Both the position numbers and the translations under genes were made by a program. Below the pieces are notes generated by a model. That model saw nothing but the letters and a program-made list of their open reading frames with translations. It ran no database searches and had not been told where the DNA came from. DNA of 64,000 nt from Clostridia bacterium (GTDB taxonomy: Bacteria; Bacillota; Clostridia; Oscillospirales; Acutalibacteraceae): contig JAFQBX010000018.1 of the NCBI GenBank assembly GCA_017399535.1, forward strand, positions 62,001-126,000. The letters run 5' to 3'. Every line of letters starts with the position of its first letter. Within the stretch, counting starts at the first letter, position 1. This document shows, one piece after another, positions 50,045 to 60,587 of this stretch.

Positions 50045-53000
50045 TTAGAATAATGACATTTGTAATGAATCGGGTAAAAAGTCGAGAACGTGAAGCTCAG
50101 TGAGAGTTTCGAGAATTCCCTTTGGTATTCCGCCGTCGATTTGTAAATCTTCCTTCGACAGATAGCCGCCTTTTTTAGCAGCATTTGCAATTAAAACGGC
50201 AGCATTTTCACCAATTCCGTCGATTGAAGCGAATGGCAATCGAATCTTTCCATCCTCGACAAGATATTTTGTTGCATCGGATTTATAGAAATCAATCGGC
50301 AGGAATTCAATTCCCCTTGCCATAAGCTCGTTTACAATCATAAGTGTCGAGAATTGGGCGTTTTCTTTTGCAGATGCTTCCTTGCCCTTTGCTTTAATCG
50401 CGAGCATCGCGTCCTTTACAGTCTTTCGCGAAGTGAGCAATCGAGCGTTCATTTCCTCTCCGCGAGCGCTAAAATAAGCAGCGTAGTATGCAACCGGCTG
50501 ATGCACCTTATACCAACCAAGTCGAAGGGTCGAAATCATATAAGCCGCGGCGTGTGCCTTCGGGAACATATACTTGATTTTAAAACAGGAATCAATATAC
50601 CAATCGGGTACGCCATGTTCTTTCATAGCAGTAATATGCTCATCGGTAAGCAACTTTTTTGCATTACCCTTTCGCGTAATTTCCATTATTTTAAAGGCCA
50701 TTTTCGGCGGCAACCCTTTGTGCATTAAATAGGTCATAATGGAGTCACGTGTTCCTATAACCTCAGAAATTGTGCAGGTTCCATCCTTTATCAAATCCTG
50801 CGCATTTCCAAGCCAAACATCAGTACCATGCGAAAGTCCCGAAATTTGTAACAGGTCAGAAAATGTCTTTGGCTGTGTTTCGAGCAGCATTCCGCGAACA
50901 AAGTTTGTTCCTACCTCGGGTAGCGATAACGAGCCGGTTTGTGACTTTATTTCCTCCTCGTCATCGGTGAGAGCTAAATCCGCCTTTGTGATACCAAGTG
51001 CTTCCGTGGAGGTGAACAAGCTCATAACATCGGGATCACTCATAGAAACATCCATAACGGGTATTCCCGTATAGTCCTCAAGATACTTATAAATTGTGGG
51101 CACATCGTGTCCAAGTATATCGAGCTTTAAAATAGTATCGTGGATTGAATGGAAGTCGAAATGTGTCGTCTTTGTATCCGAGTTGGCATCGTCAGCAGGA
51201 TGCTGAATGGGGCAAAAATCATAAATATCAAATTCACGAGGAACAACTACCATTCCTCCCGGATGCTGACCGGTAGTTCGTTTGATACCTGTGCAACCAT
51301 TTTTGAGATGCTCAATTTCCGCCTTGTTTTTCATCTGACCGCGTTCGTCGCAGTATTTTCTTACATAGCCATAAGCAGTTTTTTCTGCAACAGTGGCGAT
51401 AGTACCTGCCTTAAAGACGTTTTCACTACCGAAAAGAAACTCGGTGAACTTGTGAGCATTCGACTGATATTCGCCAGAGAAGTTAAGGTCAATATCAGGC
51501 GTTTTGTCTCCGTCAAAGCCAAGGAAGGTCTCGAACGGAATATCGTGTCCGTCACGATTAAGCGGAGTATTACATTCGGGACAATTCTTTGGCGGTAAAT
51601 CGAACCCTGAGCCGTAGCTACCATCCGTAATGGGCTCAAAATACTTGCAATTAGGGCAAACATAATGCGGTTCAAGCGGATTTACCTCCGAAATACCTGC
51701 CATCGTTGCTACAAATGACGAGCCGACCGAGCCACGAGAACCAACCAAATAACCATGCTCAACCGAGTCTGCAACAAGCTTCTGTGCTGTAACGTACATA
51801 ATCGAAAATCCATTCTTGATTATAGAGCCGAGCTCTTTATCAAGTCGCTTTTGAATCAGCGGCGGAAGCGGATCGCCGTATATTTCACGTGCTTTTTTAT
51901 ACGTTACTTCTTCGATAATTTCGTCGGAGCCGGGAATGCTAGGCGGAAAGTTACCTTCCGGAACAGGTCGAATTTCCTCAACTAAATCGGCAATAAGATT
52001 GGTGTTTTTTACAACAACCTCATACGCTTTTTGCTTACCTAAATAGTCAAAGTCACTGAGCATCTCGTCGGTTGTTTTGAAATATAAGGGTGCTTGATTA
52101 TCAACGTCCTTATACCCTGCACCTGCCTGTAAAATCGAACGATAAGCCGCGTCAGTTTTGTTAAGAAAATGAACGTCACCCGTCGCGACAACCGGCTTAC
52201 CGAGTCGGTCGGCAATTTTGATAATCGTCTTGTTAATATCAATTAGCTTATTTTCGTTCTGAACAATTCGTTCACGAATCATAAATTCGTTGTTGCCATT
52301 CGGCTGAATTTCAAGATAGTCGTAGAAAGATGCTATATCGAGCAAATCGCCCCATTCTCTACCCTGCAAAATCGCCTGATAAAGTTCACCCTGCTCACAC
52401 GCACTACCGATAATAAGCCCGTCGCGATGCTTCATAAGTTCACTTTTCGGAATTCTGGGACGCCTGCTGAAATATTCAAGGTGCGCCTTTGAAACAAGCT
52501 TATATAAATTTTTGAGTCCGACGCTGTTTCTTGCCAAAATAATCATGTGGTGATACTTAATTCTGCGCGGGTCACCACCGGCAAGCATTGAATTAAGTTC
52601 ACCGATATTATAACAGCCGGTGTTGGCGTGGACCATATCAAGCAAACGTACAAAAATTTTTGCCAACACTTCGGCATCGTCAACGGCACGATGGTGATTG
52701 AACCCACCAAGCTTTAATGCGTCAGCAATTGAATCAAGTGTATGCTTTTTCAGTTCACGAAGGGTTGAACGCGAAATCGGCACAGTATCACAATACGGAT
52801 TATTAAACTGTAAGCCGTTTCTTTCGGCAACCGCACGAATAAACGAAACATCAAAATTCGCATTATGAGCAACGAGCATACGACCGTCGGCGAATTCAAG
52901 AAATTTTTTAACAACATCAACATCATCGGGCGCATCGACAACCATTTCGTTAGTTATTCCGGTGAGTTTAATGATTTTTTCGCTTATTTCCATATGCGGA

Positions 53001-54346
53001 TTGACAAAGGAGCTAAATGTATCCTTTACTTCACCGCCGCTAATAAGCAAAGCGCCTATTTCGGTAATTCGATCGTTTGCGCTGCTAAGCCCTGTTGTTT
53101 CAATGTCAAACACGATAAATTCGCCATCAAACTTCTCGTTGCTTTCGCCGTAAACAGCAGGAACAGTATCGTTAACAAAATATGCCTCACAACCATATAT
53201 CGGCTTGATATTCTTTCCCGATTTTTTCAGTCCGTCAATGGTTTTCATAACTTCGGGAAATGCCTGAACAACGCCGTGATCGGTAATTGCAATTGCCTTG
53301 TGTCCCCAATCGGCAGCTCTTTTTATAAGGTCAGAAGCAGGTGTAAGCGCGTCCATCTGCGACATATTGGTATGTAAATGCAGCTCGACACGTTTTTCGT
53401 CAGCGGTATCGGTCACCATAACTCTTTCAACAATATCAATACCGTCGGGACGGATAATATTATCCTTTTCCCAATCGTCGTATTTTAGCTCACCTTTTAC
53501 AAGTATCGAAACGCCATTTTTGAGCTTTGCAATTTTTTCTTCATCCTCAAGCTTTATCGCCATCTTTAACTGATGCGAATTAGTGCCGTCGGTAAAGAAA
53601 ACGCTGACGCGATATTTGTCACCTTTTTTAGTAAGCGCCTTATCAAAATAAAATATTTCGCCCCAAATAACGTGTTTGCTGCCATCGGCTTCTAAATCTG
53701 ACATATTTATCGGCAAACCATTTACTTTATATCCCCAAATATGTTCAGCAGAGGTCAACTTGATTGGTAAATTTCCTTCATCAAGTGTAACAATTTCCTT
53801 CTTTTCAACAGGTTCATTAGTAATTTTCGGCTCATAAACAAATACAGGTTCAGATTCGGGAATATCAACAAACTCAGTTTCCTTAACGCCCGAAAAGGTG
53901 ATATTAACCTCTCTATCAAAAGAGTTTAAAATAGCATCGGCAAACTTGTTATCATAATTCATATCAATCAAAAACTGATAACCGCCGTGCTTTAAACCGA
54001 TGTCAACATTGTCTTCATTTGCTGAGATATCGGCATCATAAATAAATCCGCCAATATAAGAATCAGCAGATTGATTGAATAAATATCCAACCGCCTTTGA
54101 ATCGTAGCAAGACTCATCAAACTTATATTTAAAAACTAGCGATGACAGGTTAAATGACCGCTTAATAGCATTTTTTATGTACGCCAGCTCGTCTAAAACT
54201 TGATTATCTTTAACAAATAAACCTATGGACATAGCTCGTTTGGCCTTATCAACGTCCAATGACGTTATATAAAGCTTGTCCTTTAATTTATCCGAATATC
54301 CGTTTAACTGACGAGCAAATAGCTCATAAAACGGTACCATGTTCAC
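50045..54346 (-). CDS. polC: DNA polymerase III PolC, Gram-positive type alpha subunit
   Basis: 1433-residue replicative polymerase with built-in proofreading. In order: N-terminal domain and OB fold (SDLEADGSKHVIWGEIFYFD), PHP part (VELHLHTNMSQMDALTPASD), DEDDh 3'-5' exonuclease inserted (VFDIETTGLSSANDRITEIG, AHNANFDVSFI), the rest of PHP, a zinc site (CPNCKYFEP, CPECNTPL), and the palm with PDIDLNFSGEYQ. The last residues QMSLF form a beta-clamp-binding motif. Start is GTG at 54346 (AAAGGATG ahead) or ATG at 54340. Last gene of the rpsB-to-polC cluster. Confidence 0.96.
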   Translation of the reverse strand: MNMVPFYELFARQLNGYSDKLKDKLYITSLDVDKAKRAMSIGLFVKDNQVLDELAYIKNAIKRSFNLSSLVFKYKFDESCYDSKAVGYLFNQSADSYIGGFIYDADISANEDNVDIGLKHGGYQFLIDMNYDNKFADAILNSFDREVNITFSGVKETEFVDIPESEPVFVYEPKITNEPVEKKEIVTLDEGNLPIKLTSAEHIWGYKVNGLPINMSDLEADGSKHVIWGEIFYFDKALTKKGDKYRVSVFFTDGTNSHQLKMAIKLEDEEKIAKLKNGVSILVKGELKYDDWEKDNIIRPDGIDIVERVMVTDTADEKRVELHLHTNMSQMDALTPASDLIKRAADWGHKAIAITDHGVVQAFPEVMKTIDGLKKSGKNIKPIYGCEAYFVNDTVPAVYGESNEKFDGEFIVFDIETTGLSSANDRITEIGALLISGGEVKDTFSSFVNPHMEISEKIIKLTGITNEMVVDAPDDVDVVKKFLEFADGRMLVAHNANFDVSFIRAVAERNGLQFNNPYCDTVPISRSTLRELKKHTLDSIADALKLGGFNHHRAVDDAEVLAKIFVRLLDMVHANTGCYNIGELNSMLAGGDPRRIKYHHMIILARNSVGLKNLYKLVSKAHLEYFSRRPRIPKSELMKHRDGLIIGSACEQGELYQAILQGREWGDLLDIASFYDYLEIQPNGNNEFMIRERIVQNENKLIDINKTIIKIADRLGKPVVATGDVHFLNKTDAAYRSILQAGAGYKDVDNQAPLYFKTTDEMLSDFDYLGKQKAYEVVVKNTNLIADLVEEIRPVPEGNFPPSIPGSDEIIEEVTYKKAREIYGDPLPPLIQKRLDKELGSIIKNGFSIMYVTAQKLVADSVEHGYLVGSRGSVGSSFVATMAGISEVNPLEPHYVCPNCKYFEPITDGSYGSGFDLPPKNCPECNTPLNRDGHDIPFETFLGFDGDKTPDIDLNFSGEYQSNAHKFTEFLFGSENVFKAGTIATVAEKTAYGYVRKYCDERGQMKNKAEIEHLKNGCTGIKRTTGQHPGGMVVVPREFDIYDFCPIQHPADDANSDTKTTHFDFHSIHDTILKLDILGHDVPTIYKYLEDYTGIPVMDVSMSDPDVMSLFTSTEALGITKADLALTDDEEEIKSQTGSLSLPEVGTNFVRGMLLETQPKTFSDLLQISGLSHGTDVWLGNAQDLIKDGTCTISEVIGTRDSIMTYLMHKGLPPKMAFKIMEITRKGNAKKLLTDEHITAMKEHGVPDWYIDSCFKIKYMFPKAHAAAYMISTLRLGWYKVHQPVAYYAAYFSARGEEMNARLLTSRKTVKDAMLAIKAKGKEASAKENAQFSTLMIVNELMARGIEFLPIDFYKSDATKYLVEDGKIRLPFASIDGIGENAAVLIANAAKKGGYLSKEDLQIDGGIPKGILETLTELHVLDFLPDSLQMSLF

Positions 54347-54351
54347 CTTAT

Positions 54352-55404
54352 TTACATCCTTTCAATTTCATCAATAAGAGCATCGACAAGCTTATCCTCG
54401 TCGACTTTTTTTATAACTTCGCCTTTTTTAATAAGTACGCCGCAGCCCTCTCCGCCTGCGATGCCAATATCGGCTTCCCTGGCTTCACCGGGTCCGTTTA
54501 CAACACAGCCCATTACCGCAACGCGAATGTCTTTTTCACAATTTTGAAGGCGGTTTTCCACTTCATTTGCAATTTTTATTAAATCAATCCTCGTTCTGCC
54601 GCAGGTTGGACACGAAACAATGGTCGGTCCCGATTTTTTGAGTCCAAGCGATTTTAACAGCGCAATTCCTGCTTTAACCTCTTCGATAGGGTCATCGGTC
54701 AGCGAAATACGAATGGTATCGCCAATTCCGTTTAAAAGCAAGCCGCCAAGCACAGAGGATGATTTTATTATTCCGTTATATCTGGTTCCTGCCTCGGTCA
54801 CACCTAAATGAAGCGGATAGTCGCATCGCGATGCAATAAGCGAATATGTATCATAGGCAATAACCGGGTCGGATGATTTTAATGATAAAACAATATTATC
54901 AAAATCAAATTTTTCAAGCAAAGATGCGTGATAAAGTGCGCTTTCCACAATTGCCTCAGCGCAAGGTGTGCCGTATTTATTTAAAATACTCTTTTCAAGT
55001 GAGCCGGAATTTACCCCAATTCTAATGGGTATATTTTTAGCAGCACATGCGTTTGCAACAAGCTTCACCTTTTCATCGTCGCCGATATTGCCCGGGTTAA
55101 TGCGAATTTTATCAATACCTGCCGCAACACATTCAAGCGCAAGCTTATAATCGAAATGAATATCGGCAACAAGCGGAATATCCACAGCCGACTTTATTGC
55201 ATTCACGAGCGAAACGGCTTTCATATCGGGTACGGCAATTCGTACAATGTCACAACCGGCATCCTTTAACGCCATTGCCTGATTAACTGATGCCGTGACA
55301 TCAGTTGACTGTACCGATATCATCGACTGGACTGTTATAGGATTATCCGAGCCGATTTTTATATCTCCTATTGCGAAATTTTTAGTTTTTCTACGTGAAA
55401 TCAT
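54352..55404 (-). CDS. ispG: 4-hydroxy-3-methylbut-2-en-1-yl diphosphate synthase (IspG/GcpE)
   Basis: 350-residue [4Fe-4S] enzyme of the MEP pathway converting MEcPP to HMBPP. NPITVQSMISV at the start, ADIHFDYKLAL and RINPGNIG form the barrel; cluster cysteines are in SCPTCGRTRIDL and GCVVNGPGEA. Short bacterial form. It lies between rseP and polC, 5 bases before the polC start, and complements dxr two genes upstream and dxs at the other end of the window. Confidence 0.96.
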   Translation of the reverse strand: MISRRKTKNFAIGDIKIGSDNPITVQSMISVQSTDVTASVNQAMALKDAGCDIVRIAVPDMKAVSLVNAIKSAVDIPLVADIHFDYKLALECVAAGIDKIRINPGNIGDDEKVKLVANACAAKNIPIRIGVNSGSLEKSILNKYGTPCAEAIVESALYHASLLEKFDFDNIVLSLKSSDPVIAYDTYSLIASRCDYPLHLGVTEAGTRYNGIIKSSSVLGGLLLNGIGDTIRISLTDDPIEEVKAGIALLKSLGLKKSGPTIVSCPTCGRTRIDLIKIANEVENRLQNCEKDIRVAVMGCVVNGPGEAREADIGIAGGEGCGVLIKKGEVIKKVDEDKLVDALIDEIERM

Positions 55405-55411
55405 ATTCTCA

Positions 55412-56455
55412 CTACCAAATTAAATTTATAATATCATTAAACGTTATAAAAATTATAAGCGCAAACAGTAACACAAATCCTATTCCGTGAATTAACCCTT
55501 CATATTTGGGTGGTATCGGCTTTCTTCTAATCATTTCGATAAAAAGGAACAGTATCCTTCCCCCATCTAATGCAGGTAACGGCAACAGATTCATTATACC
55601 GAGGTTTATTGTAATTACACACGCTAGATAAACAACATTCCACAGCGATTGCTTTGCGGCTTCGCTAACTGTAGCGGTAATGCCAACAGGTCCCGATAGC
55701 TGATTAAGCTGATATTTACCCGTTATCATATCGTAAAGCGACATATAAACTATTCTTGCATAGGAAACCGTTGTCTTTGCCGAATAGGACAATGTGCTTA
55801 AAAAAGTCTTTTCTTCGGGATAAACCTTGAAATCTGGAAAAATATATTTATTTCCATCATCAAGCGTTTCCATTTTAAATTCTACGTCTTTAAGTTCAAC
55901 AGTTTCTCCGTTACGTATTACTGTAAAGTCGAGCTTTCCGTCCCTGTCCGATGCAAACATATAGCTCAAATCACTGTAACAGAAAATACGGCGACCATTT
56001 GCCATAATAATCTCATCATCAACCGAAAGATTATGCTGATTACTAACGGCGTTTTCGTCAAAAATCGCAATCTTTGTCGTAGCAAATGCCGGTTGCGGAA
56101 AGGTCATTATAATAGCCAAAATAAAGCCGAGAATAATATTAAAAATAGCACCGGCGGCAACGATGATTAGGCGTCTCCACGGCTTTTTACTGCTGAACGC
56201 TTTCGGATCTGTACTTTCGCTGTCCTCACCTTCCATAGCGCAATAGCCGCCGAAAGGAATTAACCGGACCGAATACAGAGTTTCCTTACCCTGCTTCGAA
56301 AACAGCTTCGGTCCAAACCCTAATGAAAATTCATTTACCTTGACGCCGAGCAGTTTTGCAGAAATGAAATGGCCGAATTCGTGAATAATTATAACAATTA
56401 CGAACATAAGTATCGCAATAAGAATGGGCCATATATAATTCCAAATTTCAGCCAT
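55412..56455 (-). CDS. rseP: Site-2 intramembrane metalloprotease RseP/RasP
   Basis: 347 residues with four membrane helices. HEFGHFISAKLLGVKV near the N-terminus holds the zinc HExxH (here HEFGH), one PDZ domain (DDEIIMANGRRIFCYSDL) is in the middle, and LLPLPALDGGRILF is the conserved LDG third ligand. It cleaves anti-sigma factors and signal-peptide remnants in the membrane. Usual position between dxr and the next genes. Confidence 0.95.
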   Translation of the reverse strand: MAEIWNYIWPILIAILMFVIVIIIHEFGHFISAKLLGVKVNEFSLGFGPKLFSKQGKETLYSVRLIPFGGYCAMEGEDSESTDPKAFSSKKPWRRLIIVAAGAIFNIILGFILAIIMTFPQPAFATTKIAIFDENAVSNQHNLSVDDEIIMANGRRIFCYSDLSYMFASDRDGKLDFTVIRNGETVELKDVEFKMETLDDGNKYIFPDFKVYPEEKTFLSTLSYSAKTTVSYARIVYMSLYDMITGKYQLNQLSGPVGITATVSEAAKQSLWNVVYLACVITINLGIMNLLPLPALDGGRILFLFIEMIRRKPIPPKYEGLIHGIGFVLLFALIIFITFNDIINLIW

Positions 56456-56469
56456 AAACTATTCCTTCT

Positions 56470-57615
56470 CTAAATATTTGAATATACAAATTCGCGTGCC
56501 GCTTTATCAGCGCAATCAATATCGTATACAGATGTAATTTTACCGACATTCTGAGCGTCGGTAGCCGCCTTGACAAGTTCACCAATTTGCAAAAAGCTGA
56601 TTTTACCCTCTAAAAACAGTGCGACAGCGGCCTCGTTTGCGCCGTTAGCGGCAACCGGCTTTAATCCACCCTGCTTAATAGCATCAATGCAGGTGGATAA
56701 GCACTGAAAAGTCTCGTAATCGGGGTCGTAAAAGGTCATTCTAGCAGCTTTTGCGAGACTGAGTCGTTCACCTTGCGTTTCATATCTTTCAGGATATGTG
56801 AGAGCGTACTGAATTGGCACGTGCATATCAGCCGTACCTATTTGAGCGATAATCGCACCGTCGTCAAACTCAACCGCCGAATGCAAAAGACTTTCTCTCT
56901 GAACAATTACGTCGATTTTATCAGCGGAGACATTAAATAAATGAGCGGCTTCGATTACTTCCAGCCCCTTGTTCATCATTGTTGCGCTATCAATCGTAAT
57001 TTTCTTTCCCATACTCCAATTAGGATGTTTGAGCGCATCGGCAACAGTGACCTTTGTCAGCATATCCTTATTATATCCAAAAAACGGACCACCCGAAGCA
57101 GTTAAAATAATCTTATGAATTTTTCTTGACGGGGGTGCAGCGGCAAGACACTGAAAAATAGCCGAATGCTCGCTATCGACGGGAAAGAGATTTACACCCT
57201 TTTCCTTAACGGCAGGCATAACGAGTTCGCCACCTGTTACAAGCGTTTCCTTGTTAGCGAGAGCTATGTCCTTACCTGCTTTTATCGCCTCTAATGTCGG
57301 CTTTAAGCCAACCATTCCGACGACTGCATTTACAACTATATCCGACTTTTCAAAAGCAGCTGCTTCGCACAAACCATCTATACCCGAAACAACTTTTACA
57401 GGTATATCTGCCACTCGGAGCTTGAATTCGTTCGCGTATTTTTCGTCAAAAACGCAAACAAGTTCGGGCTTGAATTCGCGTGTCTGCTTTTCGAGTAAAT
57501 CGATATTTTTATTTGCTGTAAGCACATTTACCTTGAAATTAAATTTTCTTGCAATATCAAGGGTTTGCGTACCAATCGAACCGGTTGAGCCAAGTAAAGT
57601 AATTGATTTTATCAT
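56470..57615 (-). CDS. dxr: 1-deoxy-D-xylulose-5-phosphate reductoisomerase
   Basis: 381-residue NADPH-dependent Dxr, second step of the MEP pathway. ITLLGSTGSIGTQTLDIARK binds NADPH; PVDSEHSAIFQCL holds the metal ligands, HPNWSMGKKITIDSATMMNKGLE the substrate loop. Target of fosmidomycin in principle. 14 bases before rseP; coupled with cdsA (4-base gap). Confidence 0.96.
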   Translation of the reverse strand: MIKSITLLGSTGSIGTQTLDIARKFNFKVNVLTANKNIDLLEKQTREFKPELVCVFDEKYANEFKLRVADIPVKVVSGIDGLCEAAAFEKSDIVVNAVVGMVGLKPTLEAIKAGKDIALANKETLVTGGELVMPAVKEKGVNLFPVDSEHSAIFQCLAAAPPSRKIHKIILTASGGPFFGYNKDMLTKVTVADALKHPNWSMGKKITIDSATMMNKGLEVIEAAHLFNVSADKIDVIVQRESLLHSAVEFDDGAIIAQIGTADMHVPIQYALTYPERYETQGERLSLAKAARMTFYDPDYETFQCLSTCIDAIKQGGLKPVAANGANEAAVALFLEGKISFLQIGELVKAATDAQNVGKITSVYDIDCADKAAREFVYSNI

Positions 57616-57619
57616 AATT

Positions 57620-58435
57620 TTATTTTACCAAGGTAAATACCTGCATAATCATAACCATATACGCGGTTACCATCAGCATACTGTCAAAGCGGTCAAGCAC
57701 TCCGCCATGACCAGGCATAATATTTCCATAATCCTTTATCTTATAATATCTCTTTATCGCGGAAGCAAATAAATCTCCAACCACGCTCACAAGAGAGCCA
57801 AGTACGGCTACAAGGATTACAAGCAGATATGAAACACTCTCTACACTTTCGACAGAAAGACTGTAAATAAGGGCGAAAAGTATTGATAATACGAGATTTG
57901 ATACAATACCGCCGACTAACCCTTCGACAGTCTTTTTCGGGCTTAAAACAGGTGCTAGCTTATGCTTTCCGATAGCGCAACCGACAAAGTATGCGCCTGT
58001 ATCCGAGCCCCATGCAGAGAAGGCAATCAAAATGAAATAGAACATTCCGTGAGGATGGTCGATAATCGCAATCAAACTGCTGAAAGCAAACGAAATAAAC
58101 ATAATTAAAGTATATGCAGTAAACAGGACTGTCATTCTTACCTTTTCAAACGTATAAAGCACATAGCAACAGAACAGAATTGAATAAATAATAGCCAATA
58201 CATTATATGTTATACCAAATTCACTTCTTACCGAAAAAACCGACAAAACAGTAAATACCATTGAAACAACCATAAAAGGAATTTGACTGCCCATTTTTGT
58301 CGTATTGAGAATTTCGTAAGTAGCGATTAGAGCAATTAAACCAATTACAATGTCAAGCATTATCGTTGCCCTGAAAATAAGAGTAATTATAAGTAAAATT
58401 GCGCCGACTGCTCCTGAAATTATGCGTGTTTTCAT
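57620..58435 (-). CDS. cdsA: Phosphatidate cytidylyltransferase
   Basis: 271-residue integral membrane enzyme making CDP-diacylglycerol. Six or more hydrophobic helices (IISGAVGAILLIITLIF onward), the WGSDTGAYFVGCAIGKHKLAP motif and the C-terminal signature SAIKRYYKIKDYGNIMPGHGGVLDRFDS are all present. ATG at 58435 is chosen over a TTG at 58444 because GGGAG then lies 9 bases ahead. Confidence 0.95.
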   Translation of the reverse strand: MKTRIISGAVGAILLIITLIFRATIMLDIVIGLIALIATYEILNTTKMGSQIPFMVVSMVFTVLSVFSVRSEFGITYNVLAIIYSILFCCYVLYTFEKVRMTVLFTAYTLIMFISFAFSSLIAIIDHPHGMFYFILIAFSAWGSDTGAYFVGCAIGKHKLAPVLSPKKTVEGLVGGIVSNLVLSILFALIYSLSVESVESVSYLLVILVAVLGSLVSVVGDLFASAIKRYYKIKDYGNIMPGHGGVLDRFDSMLMVTAYMVMIMQVFTLVK

Positions 58436-58450
58436 ATCCTTCAACTCCCT

Positions 58451-59167
58451 TTATTTTGTTCCGCCGTATCGTCTATCTCTCTGTGCAAAGGCGGAAATTG
58501 CTTCGTCTATATCCTTTTCGCTGAAATCGGGCCACAAGCGGTCGGTAAACCAATATTCAGCATAGGCAGATTGCCAAATAAGAAAATTTGACAACCTATA
58601 TTCTCCACTCGGTCTAATAATCAGGTCGGTATCGGGCATTCCAGCTGTATATAAATTATCCGAAAGCATCGAATCTGTCAGCTCGGCAAGATTATCTCCG
58701 CGCTCAGCCATTTTTCTGACCGTTCTGACGATTTCGTCGCGACCTCCGTAATTGAGCGCTATGTTAAGATTTAATCCCGTGGCATCCTTTGAATCGTCCT
58801 CTGCTTTTTTAATCAAGCGGTTGAGCTCATCATCAAGCATTGCCATATCGCCCAGAAACTTTACCTTTATATTCTCGTCCTGAAAATTGACCGAATCGAC
58901 CAAATAATCGTGCAATAATTTCATAATTGCATCGACCTCGTCCTTCGGTCGTTTCCAATTTTCAGTGCTGAACGCATATACAGTAAGGTATTTTATCCCA
59001 ATCTTGTTACAGTATCGTGCAATTTTTTGAAAGGTTTTAGCACCCGAGGAATGACCGGCAGTACGCGGTAAACCTCTTTTTTTCGCCCATCTGCCGTTTC
59101 CGTCCATAATTATACCAATATGAGTCGGAAGAACATCGGGTAACCTTTTTTTCTTTTTAAAAAACAA
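58451..59167 (-). CDS. uppS: Isoprenyl (undecaprenyl) diphosphate synthase
   Basis: 238-residue cis-prenyltransferase making the C55 lipid carrier for cell-wall precursors. IGIIMDGNGRWAKKRGLPR with the catalytic Asp, TVYAFSTENWKRP, and RPSGEYRLSNFLIWQSAYAEYWF are hallmark motifs. Two starts are possible: ATG at 59188 lies directly on the tail of a terminator hairpin without an SD, while TTG at 59167 (MFFKKKKRLP) has GGCGGTG 7 bases ahead and matches the usual N-terminus, so I prefer TTG. Confidence 0.93.
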   Translation of the reverse strand: MFFKKKKRLPDVLPTHIGIIMDGNGRWAKKRGLPRTAGHSSGAKTFQKIARYCNKIGIKYLTVYAFSTENWKRPKDEVDAIMKLLHDYLVDSVNFQDENIKVKFLGDMAMLDDELNRLIKKAEDDSKDATGLNLNIALNYGGRDEIVRTVRKMAERGDNLAELTDSMLSDNLYTAGMPDTDLIIRPSGEYRLSNFLIWQSAYAEYWFTDRLWPDFSEKDIDEAISAFAQRDRRYGGTK

Positions 59168-59190
59168 TGAAACACACCGCCATTTCATAA

Positions 59191-59220
59191 AAAGGGACTG
59201 CGAAATACCACAGTCCCTTT
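59191..59220 (-). terminator. Hairpin between frr and uppS
   Basis: 10-bp perfect stem AAAGGGACTG/CAGTCCCTTT with a 10-base loop and a short T-run on the minus strand. It lies 20 bases past the frr stop and 2 bases before the first possible uppS ATG, so it probably reduces rather than stops readthrough into uppS. Confidence 0.7.
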
Positions 59221-59240
59221 AAATTAAATCTTATCAGAAA

Positions 59241-59795
59241 TTACAGAGACATAATTTCCTTTTCTTTTGCTTCGGCAACCTCATCGATTTTCTTAACAAA
59301 TTTATCTGTGAGCTTCTGAACGTCGGTTTCACCCTTTTTAACGTCATCTTCGGTGATTTCGCTATTCTTCTTCATTGCCTTTAACTTATCGTTAACGTCG
59401 CGGCGAATTGAACGAATGGCAACCTTTGATTCCTCGGCCATTTTGCTGATTTCTTTGCAAAGATCCTTGCGGCGTTCCTCTGTAAGCGGCGGGAAATTAA
59501 TTCTAATAATCTTTCCGTCGTTAGCAGGAGTGATACCAATATCAGAAGCCAAAATTGCCTTTTCGATATCCTTTAAAGTAGAAACGTCCCAGGGTTGGAT
59601 TTGAAGCATTCTTGCCTCAGGTACAGAAACTGCTGCCATCTGAATAATGGGTGTAGGTGTGCCATAATAATCAACGGTAACTCTATCAAGAATTGCAGGA
59701 TTTGCACGACCTGCGCGGATTGAGCCATACTCTTTTTCGAGTGCAGCTACTGATTTATTCATTTTTTCTTCTGCTGTTTTAAAAAGTTCGTTCAT
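59241..59795 (-). CDS. frr: Ribosome recycling factor
   Basis: 184-residue RRF, which with EF-G splits post-termination ribosomes. SIRAGRANPAILDRVTVDYYG is the family N-terminal motif and NFPPLTEERRKDLCKEISKMAEE the long helix. Length and order (pyrH-frr-uppS) are standard. SD AAAGGAG. Confidence 0.97.
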   Translation of the reverse strand: MNELFKTAEEKMNKSVAALEKEYGSIRAGRANPAILDRVTVDYYGTPTPIIQMAAVSVPEARMLQIQPWDVSTLKDIEKAILASDIGITPANDGKIIRINFPPLTEERRKDLCKEISKMAEESKVAIRSIRRDVNDKLKAMKKNSEITEDDVKKGETDVQKLTDKFVKKIDEVAEAKEKEIMSL

Positions 59796-59807
59796 AGCTA
59801 TTCTCCT

Positions 59808-60512
59808 TTAATTAACTATTGTACCAATTGTTTCGCCGCAAATTGCACGAACAATATTTTTTGGATCGTTGAGATTGAATACGAGGATGGGGATGTTATT
59901 ATCCATACAGAGAGATGCTGCTGTGCTGTCCATAACGTGAAGTCCCTGACTGAGAACGTCAATATATTTAAGCTCGTCATACTTTTTGCAATCGGGATTT
60001 GTTTTCGGGTCGCTGTCATATACGCCGTCGACGTTGGTTGCCTTAAAGATAATGTCGGCATCAATTTCGGCTGCGCGTAAGGATGCTGCCGTATCGGTTG
60101 AGAAGAAGGGATTGCCCGTTCCGCAGCCGAATACTACAACTCGTCCCTTTTCTAAATGACGGACTGCCTTATTGCGAATGTACGGCTCTGCAACCTGCTG
60201 CATTGAAATCGCTGTCTGAACTCGTACGTCAACTCCAAGATGTTCGAGTGCATCGCCAAGCGCAAGTGCGTTAATAACAGTAGCGAGCATTCCCATGTGG
60301 TCGGCACGTGTTCTATCCATTTTACCACTTGTTCTGCCTCGCCAGAAGTTACCTCCGCCAACAACTATGGCCACCTCTGCACCGAGCGAAACGCATTCCT
60401 TTATGCTTTCACAAATTTTAAGTACAGTTTCGAAGTCCAGACCAAAATGCTGTTCACCGGCCATGGCTTCGCCACTAACTTTAATGAGAACTCTCTTATA
60501 CTTCAGTTGCAT
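59808..60512 (-). CDS. pyrH: UMP kinase
   Basis: 234-residue amino-acid-kinase-fold UMP kinase. [44 protein letters not shown] and [20 protein letters not shown] hold the phosphate and UMP-binding residues. It feeds UDP/UTP synthesis, and with pyrR ties pyrimidine supply to growth. It has a sigma-A promoter of its own, 29 bases or so upstream. Confidence 0.97.
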   Translation of the reverse strand: MQLKYKRVLIKVSGEAMAGEQHFGLDFETVLKICESIKECVSLGAEVAIVVGGGNFWRGRTSGKMDRTRADHMGMLATVINALALGDALEHLGVDVRVQTAISMQQVAEPYIRNKAVRHLEKGRVVVFGCGTGNPFFSTDTAASLRAAEIDADIIFKATNVDGVYDSDPKTNPDCKKYDELKYIDVLSQGLHVMDSTAASLCMDNNIPILVFNLNDPKNIVRAICGETIGTIVN

Positions 60513-60539
60513 AATACCACCCCTAATAAATATATTTAT

Positions 60540-60568
60540 ATTTTACTATATTTATCAGATATTGTAAA
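60540..60568 (-). promoter_or_regulatory. Sigma-A promoter of pyrH-frr and the downstream lipid genes
   Basis: TTTACA (60568-60563), 17 bases, TAAAAT (60545-60540) on the minus strand, after the tsf terminator. Confidence 0.72.
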
Positions 60569-60587
60569 GCAAATAAATCAAATTTAT